The notes: generated from the sequence alone by a model not told the origin. DNA of 64,000 bases from Omphalotus guepiniiformis (GCA_028554645.1 JAQOOI010000016.1:744001-808000); one strand, 5' to 3'. Shown: positions 1 through 11,417, counted from the first letter of the stretch. Made by a program: numbers and translations.

Positions 1-378
1 CCTGACGGTCTGCTGCAGTTTTCTGGGCAGCCTCTTTTGCAGACCTTTCCACGTTCTCACGAGCCCGACGGTCTGCTGCAGCTTTCTGGGCGCTCTCTTT
101 CGCAGACCTTTCCGCGTTCTCACGAGCCCGACGGTCTGCTGCAGCTTTCTGAGCGGCTTCTTTCGCAGACCTTTCCGCGTTCTCGCGAGCCTGACGGTCT
201 GCTGCAGCTTTCTGGGCAGCCTCTTTTGCAGACCTTTCCACGTTCTCACGAGCCCGACGGTCTGCTGCAGCTTTCTGGGCGCTCTCTTTCGCAGACCTTT
301 CCGCGTTCTCACGAGCCCGACGGTCTGCTGCAGCTTTCTGAGCGGCTTCTTTCGCAGACCTTTCCGCGTTCTCGCGAG
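1..378 (-). repeat. 63-bp coding tandem repeat with a 189-bp higher-order unit
   Basis: Six head-to-tail 63-bp units lie at 1, 64, 127, 190, 253 and 316. They encode 21-residue coiled-coil repeats of the type ARENxERSAKExAQKAAADR. Units 1-3 and 4-6 correspond one to one: units 2/5 and 3/6 are identical and 1/4 differ by one base. The array therefore grew by a recent 189-bp duplication of a three-unit block. The repeat is in frame and lengthens the coil without disturbing the reading frame. The left end is cut by the window. Confidence 0.95.
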
Positions 379-523
379 CCCGACGCTCTTCCTCCAGTTT
401 CTGCTCGATCGCAACCATGGTAGGGTTTCTGTCCCTGTTTCCAGAAATAAGTCTTGTGCAAAGTGTTGCTACGGCTGTCACTGCCGCCGCGATCGGTAAC
501 ACAATCGAAGCAACAACTCCCAT
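1..523 (-). CDS. IRG-like coiled-coil GTPase, copy A (5' part; runs off the window)
   Basis: Partial gene starting at the ATG at 523 and still open at base 1 (174 codons seen). The first 30 or so residues start MGVVAS and include a hydrophobic stretch. After the shared segment GNRDRNPT comes a charged Ala/Glu/Arg-rich coiled coil. From about residue 50 the coil consists of near-perfect 21-residue repeats. The N-terminus is closest to the copy at 20689, which shares the RDRNPT segment and a hydrophobic leader. The GTPase domain expected downstream lies outside the window, so its presence is inferred from the paralogues. G2 and S6 fit an N-myristoylation start. Copy A lies downstream of copy B in the same orientation. 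Confidence 0.7.
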   Translation of the reverse strand, partial: MGVVASIVLPIAAAVTAVATLCTRLISGNRDRNPTMVAIEQKLEEERRARENAERSAKEAAQKAAADRRARENAERSAKESAQKAAADRRARENVERSAKEAAQKAAADRQARENAERSAKEAAQKAAADRRARENAERSAKESAQKAAADRRARENVERSAKEAAQKTAADRQ

Positions 524-1962
524 GAATATCCTGACAAACTATATCGAAGAAAAGTACTGCAGCGAATACTGGACACGGACGTACAAATTGAGAATTGTTG
601 AAGTGTATGTAGGAATCTGAACTCTTCAAAAGCTGTTGAAGTTGTTATAAAATGTTCAAAAACGAAATGAACACGCATACCTTCCAATATCGCAGATGTA
701 GGCGGAAGGGTGGCGGAAGGGTGTGATGAATATGACGAGAATAATAATCCTTATAACTGCCAGGATCCAGGATTATGCAACCCGTACAAACTTCATCCAT
801 GAGGTTTGGCTGTGACAAAAATGGTTACACTCAGAAAAAAATCAGCGAAGCTGCCCCAAACATATATAAATAGTGATCATAGATATTTTGGGTTCTTGTC
901 TCCGTGAACCCTGGTATGTTCGATTATTGGTAGCGTAATGGTGGCAGAAAAGGAAGAATAGAACCAGCTTGAGTATATTGTCCTGAAGTAGTCCAGCAGT
1001 GCCGTTACTCAGATCCGAAAGCGTTCAAGAAGCTGTTCCCCACCTTGCTAAAATGCGACCTTGCTAAATACGCATGACGATTTCGACATAATCCAGTGCC
1101 CGGGGCCCTGTCAATGATCGATATTGACAAGACATTCCCTTCCAGAAGATGCCCCAGAATCGCAGTGGTTAAACCTGATACGCTGCGCCCGTGTCCGGAA
1201 GCCAATCTCGCGCACGGGCTCTGGCTAGAATCCGCTTTGATTTGTTTGCGATATATATGAAAGTTTCAGAGGAAGTCGCGCTTGTATTAGAGGATTTGGC
1301 ACATAGGTGGTTTGCTTGATGATCTGACCAGTAGTCCCATCTTCCCATGCCACGGCCCGTTTGAAGATTGAAATGCGTAGCCATGACTGCATCCGGCAAC
1401 GTCCAGCAGCGGCCCAAAAGATACAGTGACACCCAGCCGTTCAAGTCTATTGACATAAAGTTCAAGATCGAAAAAACCGGCAATGTCCTCCCTTCATGAC
1501 TGTCGTTGAGAGTGACTCAAGCAGTGGCGGCTGGGGCACTGATCAAGAGCTACAACGCCGTCAGGAGGACTATGGCTGAGCGCTGAGCGTTAGGTTTGAA
1601 AGTTGGACTGCAGCTGGCCTCTTGGGTGGACATAGTAATTGGCGAAGAATATTTCTAAACTCGTGGGCAGAAGTTGTAGTCGGGCCGTGTTGGCCGGCGG
1701 CTACTCGCCAACGTTCCCAACGACGTACAGTCTTGCACCGGAAATGAATAAAATTGTAGACTAGTTAATACCCTAGCAGACATCACATCGAGTACACAGA
1801 AATTGAACTAAATCAAAACATTGCAAGTCGTCCGAGAACGAGCAATCAAAATATTCAATCTGATACCGTGTCCACCATCATATCACCTGCTGACCATTCC
1901 TCCCAGTACCCTACCCTCCTTTCCATCTAGCGTTCATAGCACTATAGAGCTTGTGAGCGCCT
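524..1962. other. Intergenic, no convincing gene
   Basis: A stretch of 1.4 kb between copies A and B of the GTPase family. Short open frames occur, for example 104 codons on the minus strand at 1169-1483, but none shows a recognisable domain, a spliced continuation or support from the duplicated block on the right. The part just above 523 should hold the promoter of copy A. Confidence 0.5.
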
Positions 1963-3206
1963 TCACCTAACAAAGCACTGCCGGTCTCTGAAGGATCTGA
2001 AGGCCTCTCCGCGCGAAACGAAATGCCGCCGCCTCTCATCACATGTGGTCAAGATGTCCTGGATCAAGTGGGCCTCGTCTATGACAGCCTGACTCCCCGC
2101 AGGAGGATTTGAGCCTTGAATGACCTTCCGCAGTGCCTGATTGTTCACCAAATACACCTTCTGAGCAGGCAACTCTGCTTTCTGCAAATTTGTCTCAACA
2201 CTCTTCTGAGACTCCTCGCAGTATTTGGTCAGCGCTTGAGATGGGATCAATTCAAAGCGACGCTCCTTCTCATCCTCGTCGATGCTGTCATCCGCTTCGA
2301 TCAGAGCTTCCATGTCAGCAGTAAGACTTTGGATGTGGTTATCAGATTTCGAACGGACAATGAAACAAGGTATCTTGAATCGAGTGCAATTGTCCAAAAT
2401 CGCGATGTCGGTGTCCGTGAGCCGATTGTCCCATAGAACAATGATGCAGTCGAAGATGAAGAGTCCTTGCTTGTTGAAGTACTCCCACCTAGGAATCTGA
2501 AGTGTCCCTGCTCCAGGGATGTCATACCAGACGAACGAATAATCCGTACGGGGATCAGGGTAGCGACCAATGTCAAGAGTGGTCTCTGTGACTCCAGCAG
2601 CGGCAGCAGTCCTCCCTCCATTGACCACCCCTCGGAAGGCATTGATCAATGATGATTTGCCACATCCTGCGGTGCCGGCGACAGCAAAGTGGAAGTACCC
2701 TCCTTGTACTGGCGAGCCTTGAGAGTGTTATTATACTCCTCTTCAGTTGGCCATACAACTGGCTGGATACCGTCTCGCCACTTCTGCTTCGCATCCTCGA
2801 GCTCTTCGGCGATTCTCGCAGCGTCCTGCTCCGCCTGTTCCTTCGCAGCTCTCTCGACTCTGGCTGCTTCGCATTCTCGATGTGCACGTTTAACTGCCTC
2901 AACTTCAGCTCTTCTAGATGCTTCAGCTTGACTCTCTGCCTTGTGCTGCGCAGCCCGGGCGGCGTCTGCTTCTGCCTTCTCCCGCTGAGCTCGTGCAGCA
3001 GCTTCCTGAGCGAATTGCTCTGCTCTATCGGCTGCTTCGCGAGCCCTCGCGGCCTGTTCTTGCTCCGCCGCGAATCTCTGTGCGACCTCGTTCGCGTACC
3101 TTTGGGCTTCTGCTCGCTGTCTTTCCGCATCCTCACGCGCCTTACGTTCTCGTTGCAGTTGATCATTATGGTTGTGGTGTTGAGGTTGAGAATGCGAACC
3201 TCCCAT
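1963..3206 (-). pseudogene. IRG-like coiled-coil GTPase, copy B, frameshifted
   Basis: Reads from the ATG at 3206 (MGGSHS start) through about 170 residues of coiled coil very close to those at 20689 and 23580. The frame breaks at 2698-2700, where a run of four G in the intact copies is three G here. The break falls just before the P-loop, so the coil frame ends in a false tail (stop near 2646) while the G domain continues in another frame from 2649. That part keeps the end of the P-loop, a DIPGAG switch motif and the R-S-K-S-D motif. A second lesion near 2003 (one extra base against the 23580 copy) shifts the C-terminus and ends it early at 1963. Two independent single-base shifts favour decay over one sequencing error. 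Closest relative is the 23580 copy, with which it also shares upstream sequence. Confidence 0.8.
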
Positions 3207-3594
3207 ACTGTCTGAAACAGACTGACATCAGCTGGGGTTGAGCAAATAGACAGTAGAACGAACGTGGAACTAGATAGTGGATAGCAATATACTCGCAAGA
3301 GAGAGTGATTCAAACTCTTCAGAGATTACTGAAGCTGTGAGGTTGTAAGGTGGAAGGTCGCTGGGAGTCACTGAAGTCGTTCGGCTCACCTCTCTAGGTC
3401 TGGGATGCGGTCACCTAAGCGATAAGTTGACCAGAATCATGATTATTATAACGTCTGGCCTGGAGATGAGCCATGTGTTCCTGCACATTAAACTTTCCTT
3501 GTCCATAAACTCCGTAGCCGACTGCGAGGCTATGAAAAAGCATGGATTTAGCGACTCTGGATGATCAAAAGACATGAAGAAAGCTTGAAGCCAT
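3207..3594 (-). promoter_or_regulatory. Duplicated upstream region of GTPase copy B
   Basis: Leader and putative promoter of copy B. In inverted orientation it closely matches the sequence just before the copy at 23580 (about 23380-23579), including blocks around the phrases cccagacct, gcgaccttccacc and ttacaacctcacagcttcag. Conservation of non-coding sequence with the gene shows that the duplicated unit included the promoter. No specific operator can be named. Confidence 0.5.
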
Positions 3595-3963
3595 TCAATT
3601 TACCGTGGTTGGACAACAGACAATCGGATCTGGCTTCCAAGGCGATTCAGGCATGTCACATATACTTGCCCCCCACTGAAAGGTGATCTGATAGAAACGA
3701 TCATCAGAAATTTAAGGTTCAGGAATACTCAACATACCGCGAGGATAAGGGATGATGCCAGCTCCAAATGCGGTCTAACAGATATTGAGTTGAGTTCGCC
3801 GTTGATTAGATCCTGAGGCGCTTGAGAAGCTGAAGCTATTCGCCAATTGAGTAGATAAGCCTCCCGATGTCGACATGACATTTCTTCGTAGTCCTCCACT
3901 GATCGAACAGCCATTGCATCAACAGACGCTTTTGGATCAGCCAATGCATGGTGACGCAGACCA
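3595..3963 (-). pseudogene. Short conserved spliced frame with a DEDDh-exonuclease-like HHALAD motif
   Basis: Two plausible exons, 3963..3738 and 3687..3595, are joined by a GTATGT...TATCAG intron and end in TGA. They encode about 105 residues containing GLRHHALADPKAS. The H-x3-D spacing recalls the last catalytic motif of DEDDh (ExoIII/DnaQ-like) 3'-5' exonucleases, but the earlier DxE motifs are not seen. No convincing in-frame upstream exon was found, so this may be a fragment. A second copy at 22895-23060 has a TAG where this one has CAG. Its position directly upstream of a GTPase copy is the same in both blocks. Confidence 0.35.
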
Positions 3964-4738
3964 CTGAAAGAAGTCAATATGTTGCATTGGTGAAACGGAT
4001 ACGAGGTTACTAACTGGGTGCCCTGCCAGTGCTACCATCCGAGGGTACTGAAGGTCGGAACAACAGGTCTCGGAAGCCGTCCAGGCTTGAAGTTGAGAAG
4101 GGAGAAACGACACATCCAATCTGATTGCGCTGAAGGACTTGATAAATCGAGGACGTGATATTATGTGAGTTATATCTATGCCCTTTTCCCTTCGAGTGTT
4201 AGAAACCTAAACCTAGAACGCTCAGTGCCATTGAAAACCGACGCATGATCTCAACGATAAGCCGGGTGTTAGTGCATCCAGCTTTTTTATGAAGCGCCGA
4301 TATTGACAACATATCCATGCATCAAGATGTCCAAACGCACTCGGAACCCCCTGGAACAAATGAACGCAGCATAACTTGCAAGAGTAGCAATAACTCAGTG
4401 AATCCTTCTGCCGTCCCGAGCATCGAGTCGAATGTATTGGGAGCAAAAATAGATACACTGAGCATACGGCACCAGCGTTGAGCAAAGAGAATGTACTGCG
4501 TATATGAGCCAGGTGACAGGTCGAACACTAGTATCGTTGTTGTAAATAACCCCTCACCTCGGGTGGTCTCCTTGTTGTTCCGTCCGCTGTCGAGCTTCGG
4601 GCACTCGATAAACGACGTTAGCTCATTCGCTCAGTACCACCAGTCTATCTGGTGAGGTTCCGGCTCAAACCCAAACACCCAACACCACCCAACACTCACA
4701 TCGAACCAAATTCGAACCAAAAAAAAATTTTTTTTTTC
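3964..4738. other. Intergenic, no convincing gene
   Basis: Apart from possible upstream remnants of the conserved frame at 3595-3963, nothing recognisable. It ends in a notable A9/T10 tract at about 4719-4737 directly before the ATG of the next ORF, which could act as a nucleosome-excluding promoter element. Confidence 0.4.
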
Positions 4739-5188
4739 ATGTCTGCCATCCCTCATACACTTGATTCGCCACTTACCCCTCAATCTTTCTGTCCTCCCAT
4801 TCCTCCCATACCTCGTATCCGTCGAGGACTACTCAAACATACCCGAAAAATCCATCTCGCCATTTTCCCTGGTCTTCGTCGTCTCCCGCCTGTCACCTCT
4901 AATGCGGCATGTGCGCGCTTTAGGCTATCACGCAAGCGTCGATCTGTAGAGCGTGTTCCTATCGCTCAGGCATGGGCTGAACATGCTCTCATTGATCTGC
5001 AGTCACGCCTACACCGCCAACATCTCGTTTTACAACGTCAACTGGCCGAGTATCAAAAACAACAAACATTCACCCATTCTACACTAGAGCCTCATTTGCA
5101 CTACCCACTCTTCATACCCGTACACCAAGCTGCTCTAGCACATCTACCAGTCGAGCCTAACTGTCTCATTGACCCTCATCCACCTTGA
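4739..5188 (+). CDS. Small Pro/Arg-rich hypothetical protein
   Basis: An uninterrupted 149-codon frame starts at the ATG just after the A9/T10 tract. The N-terminal third is rich in Pro and Ile (PPIPPIPRIRRG), the middle is basic, and residues of about 80-115 could form an amphipathic helix rich in Gln, Leu and Arg. No domain is recognised. The same frame extends upstream without a stop to 4652, but the tract-adjacent ATG is the better start. It could be a lineage-specific gene or a chance frame. Confidence 0.35.
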   Translation: MSAIPHTLDSPLTPQSFCPPIPPIPRIRRGLLKHTRKIHLAIFPGLRRLPPVTSNAACARFRLSRKRRSVERVPIAQAWAEHALIDLQSRLHRQHLVLQRQLAEYQKQQTFTHSTLEPHLHYPLFIPVHQAALAHLPVEPNCLIDPHPP

Positions 5189-5190
5189 AC

Positions 5191-5326
5191 CATTCTTGAT
5201 ATTCACATACACCCTGCCATTTGTTCCCAACGTACCGCCTCCCTAGTATCTACTGTAGACCGCCCTCCCTATGGTCATTCTTGATATTCACATATTTACC
5301 GCCCTCCTAGTATCCACTGTAGACCG
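5191..5326. repeat. Imperfect direct repeat
   Basis: The phrase cattcttgatattcacata occurs at 5191 and 5275, and the following phrase ctagtatcnactgtagaccg occurs once after each. The second copy is about 20 bp shorter internally. It lies in the non-coding stretch 5189-5656, where nothing else is recognised. Confidence 0.7.
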
Positions 5327-5656
5327 TCATCCCTACATCACTCACAGTCGGGTTCGTCGAGGTCGTATATCTACCTTAGTCTCTTGTAGGCGTAGACGAA
5401 TAGCATTATTGTAAACATTGTAAACAACCTTGACTCACTGGAGCACTGAGCAATGATTTAAGTCGAAAACTTTTCTCACGGCTTTACTCTCACCTGCGCA
5501 AGTCCTTATGAATTAGCGAACTACCTGTAAGAGACACATTCCAGGGAGTACCAAATATTGCAATGGAAGTAGCAAAGGCAGGCGATAAAGATACATGTAA
5601 AGTAACTATACCAGCAAAGAAAGTAGAAGCAGACTTCAGACCTCACACCCTCAGTT

Positions 5657-8091
5657 TTAATCGATCACAATAACATCGTCATCGTCTAACTTATCATTCG
5701 CCCCATCCAACAGGATTAGCCCATCCTCTTCAAGCCTCCGTTTCTTACTTGGGCTAGATATTACATCTTGCTGCGATAGTGTCTTCGCTCGTTTAGCGGA
5801 AGGCTCCTGCTCTAGGATATCAGAAGGCGCGGACCGCTTGAGCGATGCTCTAGGTGGTGTAGAGGGTGGCGGAGCTGGGGGCTTCGCAATCCGTGGTGGG
5901 GTCGGTAGTGGATCAGGGAGGATAAAGGCAGGCCCATCCAAAGGATGATTTTCACTGCAAGACAGTAACGGTCAGCAGCTTAATTAGATAGACCAAGAGA
6001 AGCCACTCACGGTAGGATACCCAATCCAACCGCAATCGTTGCTAGTTCACCGTCTTCGTCTACAATCGTCACAAATTTCCCTCTCGTCACATTCAGACTC
6101 TCCAACGTCCTATCATAATTATCCTCCCAATCTGGATCAGCCAGCACACGTTTGTCCTCGTATACGCTCACTTCTCGTTCGTCGTCTCCCATGATCCCTT
6201 TAACGATATCACGCAGAGTTGCTCGAGAGGGATCGCAGAGAACCTTGGTGTATGTATCACGACAGATTCCACAAGCTGGATTTGGTGGACACAAAGTGAC
6301 AGTACTCAAGGGAACAGTGGGTTTAAATTGGAGATGAACATTCCGTAGCTTGTCGTATGACTTTCGGAGGAGGTGTAGAGCCTGCAAGACGATCAACCCA
6401 GAGACTATGGCATTGGTCGTAGCAATCGCGGGAATGATGTTCCCTGCCATTTCTACATAGACGATGATAGTTTGAGCGACGTATATCAACAAGACTCGAC
6501 AAGACGATACCTTTGACCTCCCATCGTGTCTTGCCCTCTATTCCATATGCTGCAGAGCGAAGATTTGATGACGCAGTCACAAAATCTAACGTATCATCAT
6601 CATCCTTGTCAAAGGTTATCGTCTCTTCACCTGCCTGAAGGCGCGCTGCGAGACGGTTGGCGCTGAACGCACATCCTGAGTATCTGTGATGTGAGATATC
6701 GGAAAGAAATGCACATACCTCGAGACAAACAACTCCAAATTGTCTTTCAGCGTCAATGTGCGCTGATCTTTGAGACCGACATTCGAACTTGATGCATTCT
6801 TGGCAGACTGGCCGCTTTTCAAACCATCTGGTTGTCCATTGACTGTGCTAGGACCAGCTACGGGACGGAGTGAGAAGGACCCATCCATAATGGTTTGAAA
6901 ATCAAGAGGTGTCGGTGGAGATCGATGCCGCCACATATCAGTCATGATGAGTAGGTTCCTGATATCAGCATCAAACACTTTTTGAAAAGCTAGTTTTGCT
7001 GCGCTGTCCTGATACGAAGGCGAACGTAAAGCTTGCCGAACTGCTTTGAATGCTTGAGCTTCTTTGCGCAATGCAGCAATTTCTTGAGCTGTGACAGAGT
7101 GTGAGCGAACCATAAACCTACATTTGAATCGACAATATGGATATACCGTTCTCGCCCTGTCTTTCCGCTTCGTCTAGTTCTCCTCCAGCATCTTCATCCT
7201 CGCCGAACAATTGCCTAGTATACATCAGAATTTAGCGAATTCAAAACAACTGCCTAGCTCACCCCATCAGGTAGCTTTTACTCCATACGATGCAATGGAT
7301 TGGTTGACTAGGGGTCGAGCGAATTGTACACACAGGGAAAGTTTTCGGGGTAGGTTTAGGTATACAGTCGAAACACTCAGTCAGGTCCTAGCAAGTGCAA
7401 GGTGGGCCGCGAGTCAGAACAGGTGCATTCACGGATTACCTTCATTAGCGGCTGGACTTGACCAAGATAACCCGCAGTACCAGACTCGACGAGAGGAACT
7501 TGTGCAGCCATGCACATCTTATTTACATGTCTTCGAGCATCTGGAGACACAGGTCCCTTCAACCGAGCTAAGTTTCAAAGAAAAGGCGCTCACCTAAATT
7601 GTCCAACGCATTCAGCACAATATCAAAGCCTTGAAACCACTCAATATCATATTGAGGTTCCTTTATATTCGCGTATATTGGAGTGATTTGAACATTCGGG
7701 TTAAAGGGCGCGGCAGTTTGAGCCGCTACCTAGACGAGAAAACATTAAGTAACGTGAAGCGTCAATACCCGATACACGATCGGACTTACCAATGCTTTGC
7801 TCTGCTTGACGTCCTTTTTCCTGAAGAGGAACTGACGATTAAGGTTGGATAAATCAATGGTGTCGAGGTCTAGGAGGGTTATATTGCCAAAGCCAGTCAA
7901 GACGATGTTCTTCACTGTCCGGGGTACTTTGTTTAGCGCACGGAAAAGGAACTGAACTCGGGGTACCCACATAGCTCACAGCCAATACCACCAGCACCAA
8001 CAAGCAAAACCTTTGTCTCGGATAGACGGCCATGTAATTCATGTCCTAAAATCGCCTTTGCATGATTCGTTCGGCCTCTGGCGGTCGACAT
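5657..8091 (-). CDS. UBA2: SUMO-activating enzyme subunit 2 (UBA2/SAE2)
   Basis: Ten exons: 8091..7971, 7914..7790, 7729..7594, 7540..7440, 7387..7263, 7214..7147, 7088..6719, 6683..6511, 6452..6011, 5954..5657. All phases close to give 652 residues, a normal length for the family. With its Aos1 partner UBA2 adenylates SUMO, holds it as a thioester and passes it to Ubc9 in the nucleus. Seen: the nucleotide-binding [10 protein letters not shown] (31-40), [16 protein letters not shown], zinc ligands CFDC (166-169) and a later CGIC, the catalytic cysteine at about 181 in PVCTIRSTP, and FDKDDDD before the second half of the adenylation domain. The C-terminus has a basic KKRR and ends in an acidic hydrophobic DDDDVIVID, like a SUMO-interacting motif. 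The gene is divergent from the pseudogene at 8318 across a 226-bp gap. Confidence 0.96.
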
Positions 8092-8317
8092 TTTTTAGAA
8101 ATTTCTTCGTTGCGTATTTCCCTCCTTAGTCGTCCCAGTGCCTTAATTTACCACCCTGACTTCGTGGTTTGGAGAATAGCGAGGAGTGAGAGAGGAAGGG
8201 AAGTACAACGACACGGTTGAGAGTCGCGAGGAACTGAAAGGATGAAAAGTGCTGACTCATCGACACGTGGTTATATTACCAGCTCTGCAGCGCTCTGCTC
8301 ACTTTACTACGTCGATT

Positions 8318-11300
8318 ATGGCCGATCTGGACGCATCAATTCTTGAACGTCGCAAAGACGCCATCAACGTTGTAGCATATTATGAACGTAACAAAGGATC
8401 ACTCATCTCCTTGATGGGTCCAGCAATATTCCACTTTGTCCAGTTCTCTGCTTTGCGCCAGATCTTCTGCGATATCGTGCGCTCGAACGGCAAAACTATG
8501 GACCAGCGTTATGAATCTGAGCAGGCATGGAATAGTCTTGTGCAAGACCATCCAGATCTTCCAGAGCTGCTGCGAGATTGCTGCCTTTCCGTACCCCCGT
8601 CATTCAGCAAGATATGCAAGTTGGGTATGTGTTGGACTCGCGGAGCGTAAATCCCTGCAAAATGACGTGACTTGCTTTTCAAACCGTAGATTATCTCCAA
8701 TTTCTTACTGAATATGTGGAAGAAGGATCGCACACAGTCGAGTCAACGTATATTGGTGTGTAGTAAACGATCTCCTCCCTTCCCCTTCATTCATGGTTTG
8801 TTCATCGTCATGACCTCCAGCGACCGTCGCATCATGGAATGCAAAGTTTCGTGGTGATTCTGCCAAACTTCTGTACAACACTCTCTGCAGCTATTTAGAT
8901 CCTATGTACCGCGACACTTATGCACACTATGTTGCATTTGTCCAGTCTTCAGGAACTGGCAAGTCTCGCATGCTCGACGAGCTCGCCAAAGACACAATCT
9001 GTATCACTCAACCTGGCAGATAATTCCCCAGGTTGTGAGTCATTTGCGTTCTATCTCTATTTGAGATGCTCAATGCCTGGCTTAGCATTAACATACCCAC
9101 CTGCCGATGAGGACAAATTAAGAAACTGGATAAAGTACGCTGGAGCAATACATCAAGGTCAGTTTTCGAAACGTTTTCTTGGTTTCATAGCTGGGTTGAT
9201 GACGGTGACGCTACGTTGCTTGACCGACATCAAGAACTCAGATCGTAAGTCACTTTCCTCTGAAGTGATTCTCTTTGCAATGGGTATAGAAACAGCTTCA
9301 ATCCCTGATGCCATGAATCGTATTCAAATACTGGCTGCAATATTCAGGGACAAGATGACCGCGACCGAGAGTGAAGATCGTGGAGGAATCCCGCGGCGGA
9401 GGTATACACAATTTCGACGAGATTTCTACAACGATGTCATGAAATTAGCTGATGATGTTCGTGTTCATCCCTGTTTCTATTTTGTCTGATGATACTCTTC
9501 CAGTTTCAAACAACCGCGACGCAAAAAGAAAGACAAAAAGGGTCCAATTCACCGCCGAGTTGCTGTGATAGGCCTACTTCTGGTATGCAGTTTCAAAGTC
9601 TACTTGTTACACTGCTAAATATGTATGGTCATAACCGACGAAGAGTGCACTGTCAGAAGCCGTGGTCAAGCCCTTTATGACTTCGTTCACCAGGGTGATT
9701 CAAGTGGGGTCTCCGTGGTGATATGTTTTGACGAAGCTCATTTGTTGACGAAACCGATCTACGATAAAGCTCATTGGACCCCGTTTTCCGAGATGTGTCG
9801 CGCGCTTCGTGATTTGAAACAGTTCCCATTTTTCTCCATCTTCCTCTCCACCGCCGGCACATTTCACCATTGCCCTCCAGACTATCTCTTTGATCCGTCG
9901 AATCGAATACAACAGCATCATTTTAGTGTTTCCTCCCATCACTGAGGTTGGTTTCGACGAGTTCGCTGAAGTTGTTGTCCCGAATGGCAGGTGGACGCTT
10001 GAGCGCCTCGCGTCTACACATCATATTGCTCATCTAGGGCGTTCGTTGTAAGTGTCCATTCTGTATCCCAATATTTCAACTTACAATAACACTATCTAGA
10101 TTCCCTTCACGATACGACAATGGCAATGCCGTGGTTCGAGAGAGCATCGTCGCTTTTGCTCGCAGTAAGTTGCTTAGCTCACATACCATGCGCGAGCTCG
10201 ATAGTACTAGGAAGTTGGCTTGTCTAGCTCAGCGCCTAGGACTAGAGTTCACCGGGGCGACCAGCTGGGTAAATCGACACATCGAGCGTCAACAAGTCGA
10301 GCGCCATACGCGTATATGTCTGGCGGCGTCCAATGGTTTCCAGGAGATGGTCACTATCTCACCTTCGGAGCCACTCCTCGCTGAAGCTGCATTAATAGGC
10401 ATGCTTGATTGGGATCCTGGTCCTCCAGCCGAGCTTCTTAATCATAACAAGGGCTCATATCTGAGTACTGGTGAACGTGGGGAGCTGATTGCATCACTCC
10501 TTATCCTCTTAGCTCGGGATGCAGCGTGTCCGCCAGGATCACCTGTTCCTGAGAGTGAACTTGAACGCGACGGTAATTCACGGGTCGTACCTGTCACTCG
10601 TTGGCTCGCTGCTCTCATCAATTCCGATAATATTTTGGACCAGTTTCCAGCAAAATTTGCCAATGATGATGCCAAACAACAAACCCTTTCCGAAGCGTTC
10701 AAACGTGGACGGATATGGTTCAATCATCTCATCAAGGTGAACGACCGTGGACTGATCAACGAAGAATACCTTTGGTGTTTACTCACTCGTGGAGCAGCTG
10801 CTGTCTGTGCAACCGGTCAGCGTGGGGTCGATATCATCGTTCCAATTCTTTTTGATGGTGTGCTATTGAAGAAGAATGTGTCTGCAGTGCTCATTCAGGT
10901 CAAGAATGACAAGTTTTTCACTTGTTCAGTCAAGCCGCTTCTCTTTGATGGGATGGATCCGTTTCAGGTTGGGTTATTTTCGAGTCGGGGGAACACAGTC
11001 TATAAACCTGTCATTCGCATGGTCTTCGCTCTTGCTTCCGAGGACTCTGCGGTGAAATTCATGCAGTCGCCTTCACGTTTTTCCGCTCAACGGCAAAAAA
11101 CCAAAAATCTTACTGCGTACGATATCTGATGTGCGGGTGTGACCAACAAAACATTTAAGGTCATCAAGAAAAGGGAGGAAGTAACCTATCACACTCTTCT
11201 TCTGTGCACTATGAACATGACTTATCCCTACACAATCGACGAGCAGCCGCCAGAAATTGAGGAAGAGCGAAGTCTGGCTCGGCGCAGAATGCATCCATGT

Positions 11301-11417
11301 GTTGGTGTACAGGAGCAACATTTTGAGCAATTCGTGTCCATTTTGAAGGATGACGAGCTCGAGGAAGGTGAGGGTGATGAGGATGGCGAGGATGGTGAAA
11401 TGGATGTTGACGGGTGA
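8318..11417 (+). pseudogene. P-loop NTPase fused to a PD-(D/E)XK-type nuclease domain (Crinkler-class NTPase-REase), decayed
   Basis: Start MADLDAS at 8318. Readable introns begin at 8630, 8759 and 9035. The NTPase half shows a Walker A in VQSSGTGKSRM, the family phrase YPPADED and a Walker B in VVICFDEAHLL. The C-terminal half (10131 onward) ends in a restriction-endonuclease-like core with GVDIIVP followed by IQVKN. Three lesions are visible: a one-base shift near 9010 (the P-loop frame runs into a stop), another near 9920, and a TGA at 11127 where relatives have a Trp codon (frame ...AYDI-stop-CAGV...). After the TGA the same frame continues to 11417 with an acidic tail. The class is known from fungal and oomycete genomes as multi-copy and fast evolving. 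Function of this copy is presumably lost. Confidence 0.75.

Noticed and set aside
1..378. Regular 63-bp repeats as a CRISPR-like array
   Set aside because: Units are contiguous without unique spacers, in frame with a coiled-coil protein, and the genome is eukaryotic.
37..423. 128-codon plus-strand frame through the repeats (QTFPRSHEPDGLLQLS type)
   Set aside because: It is the antisense shadow of the coiled-coil repeats of copy A; the minus frame starts with a family-conserved N-terminus and is the real one.
2649..3215. 188-codon and other long frames opposite the GTPase coiled coils (also at 20809-21279 and 24372-24840)
   Set aside because: Antisense artefacts of Ala/Glu/Arg-rich codons; they follow the coding strand's composition and have no family.
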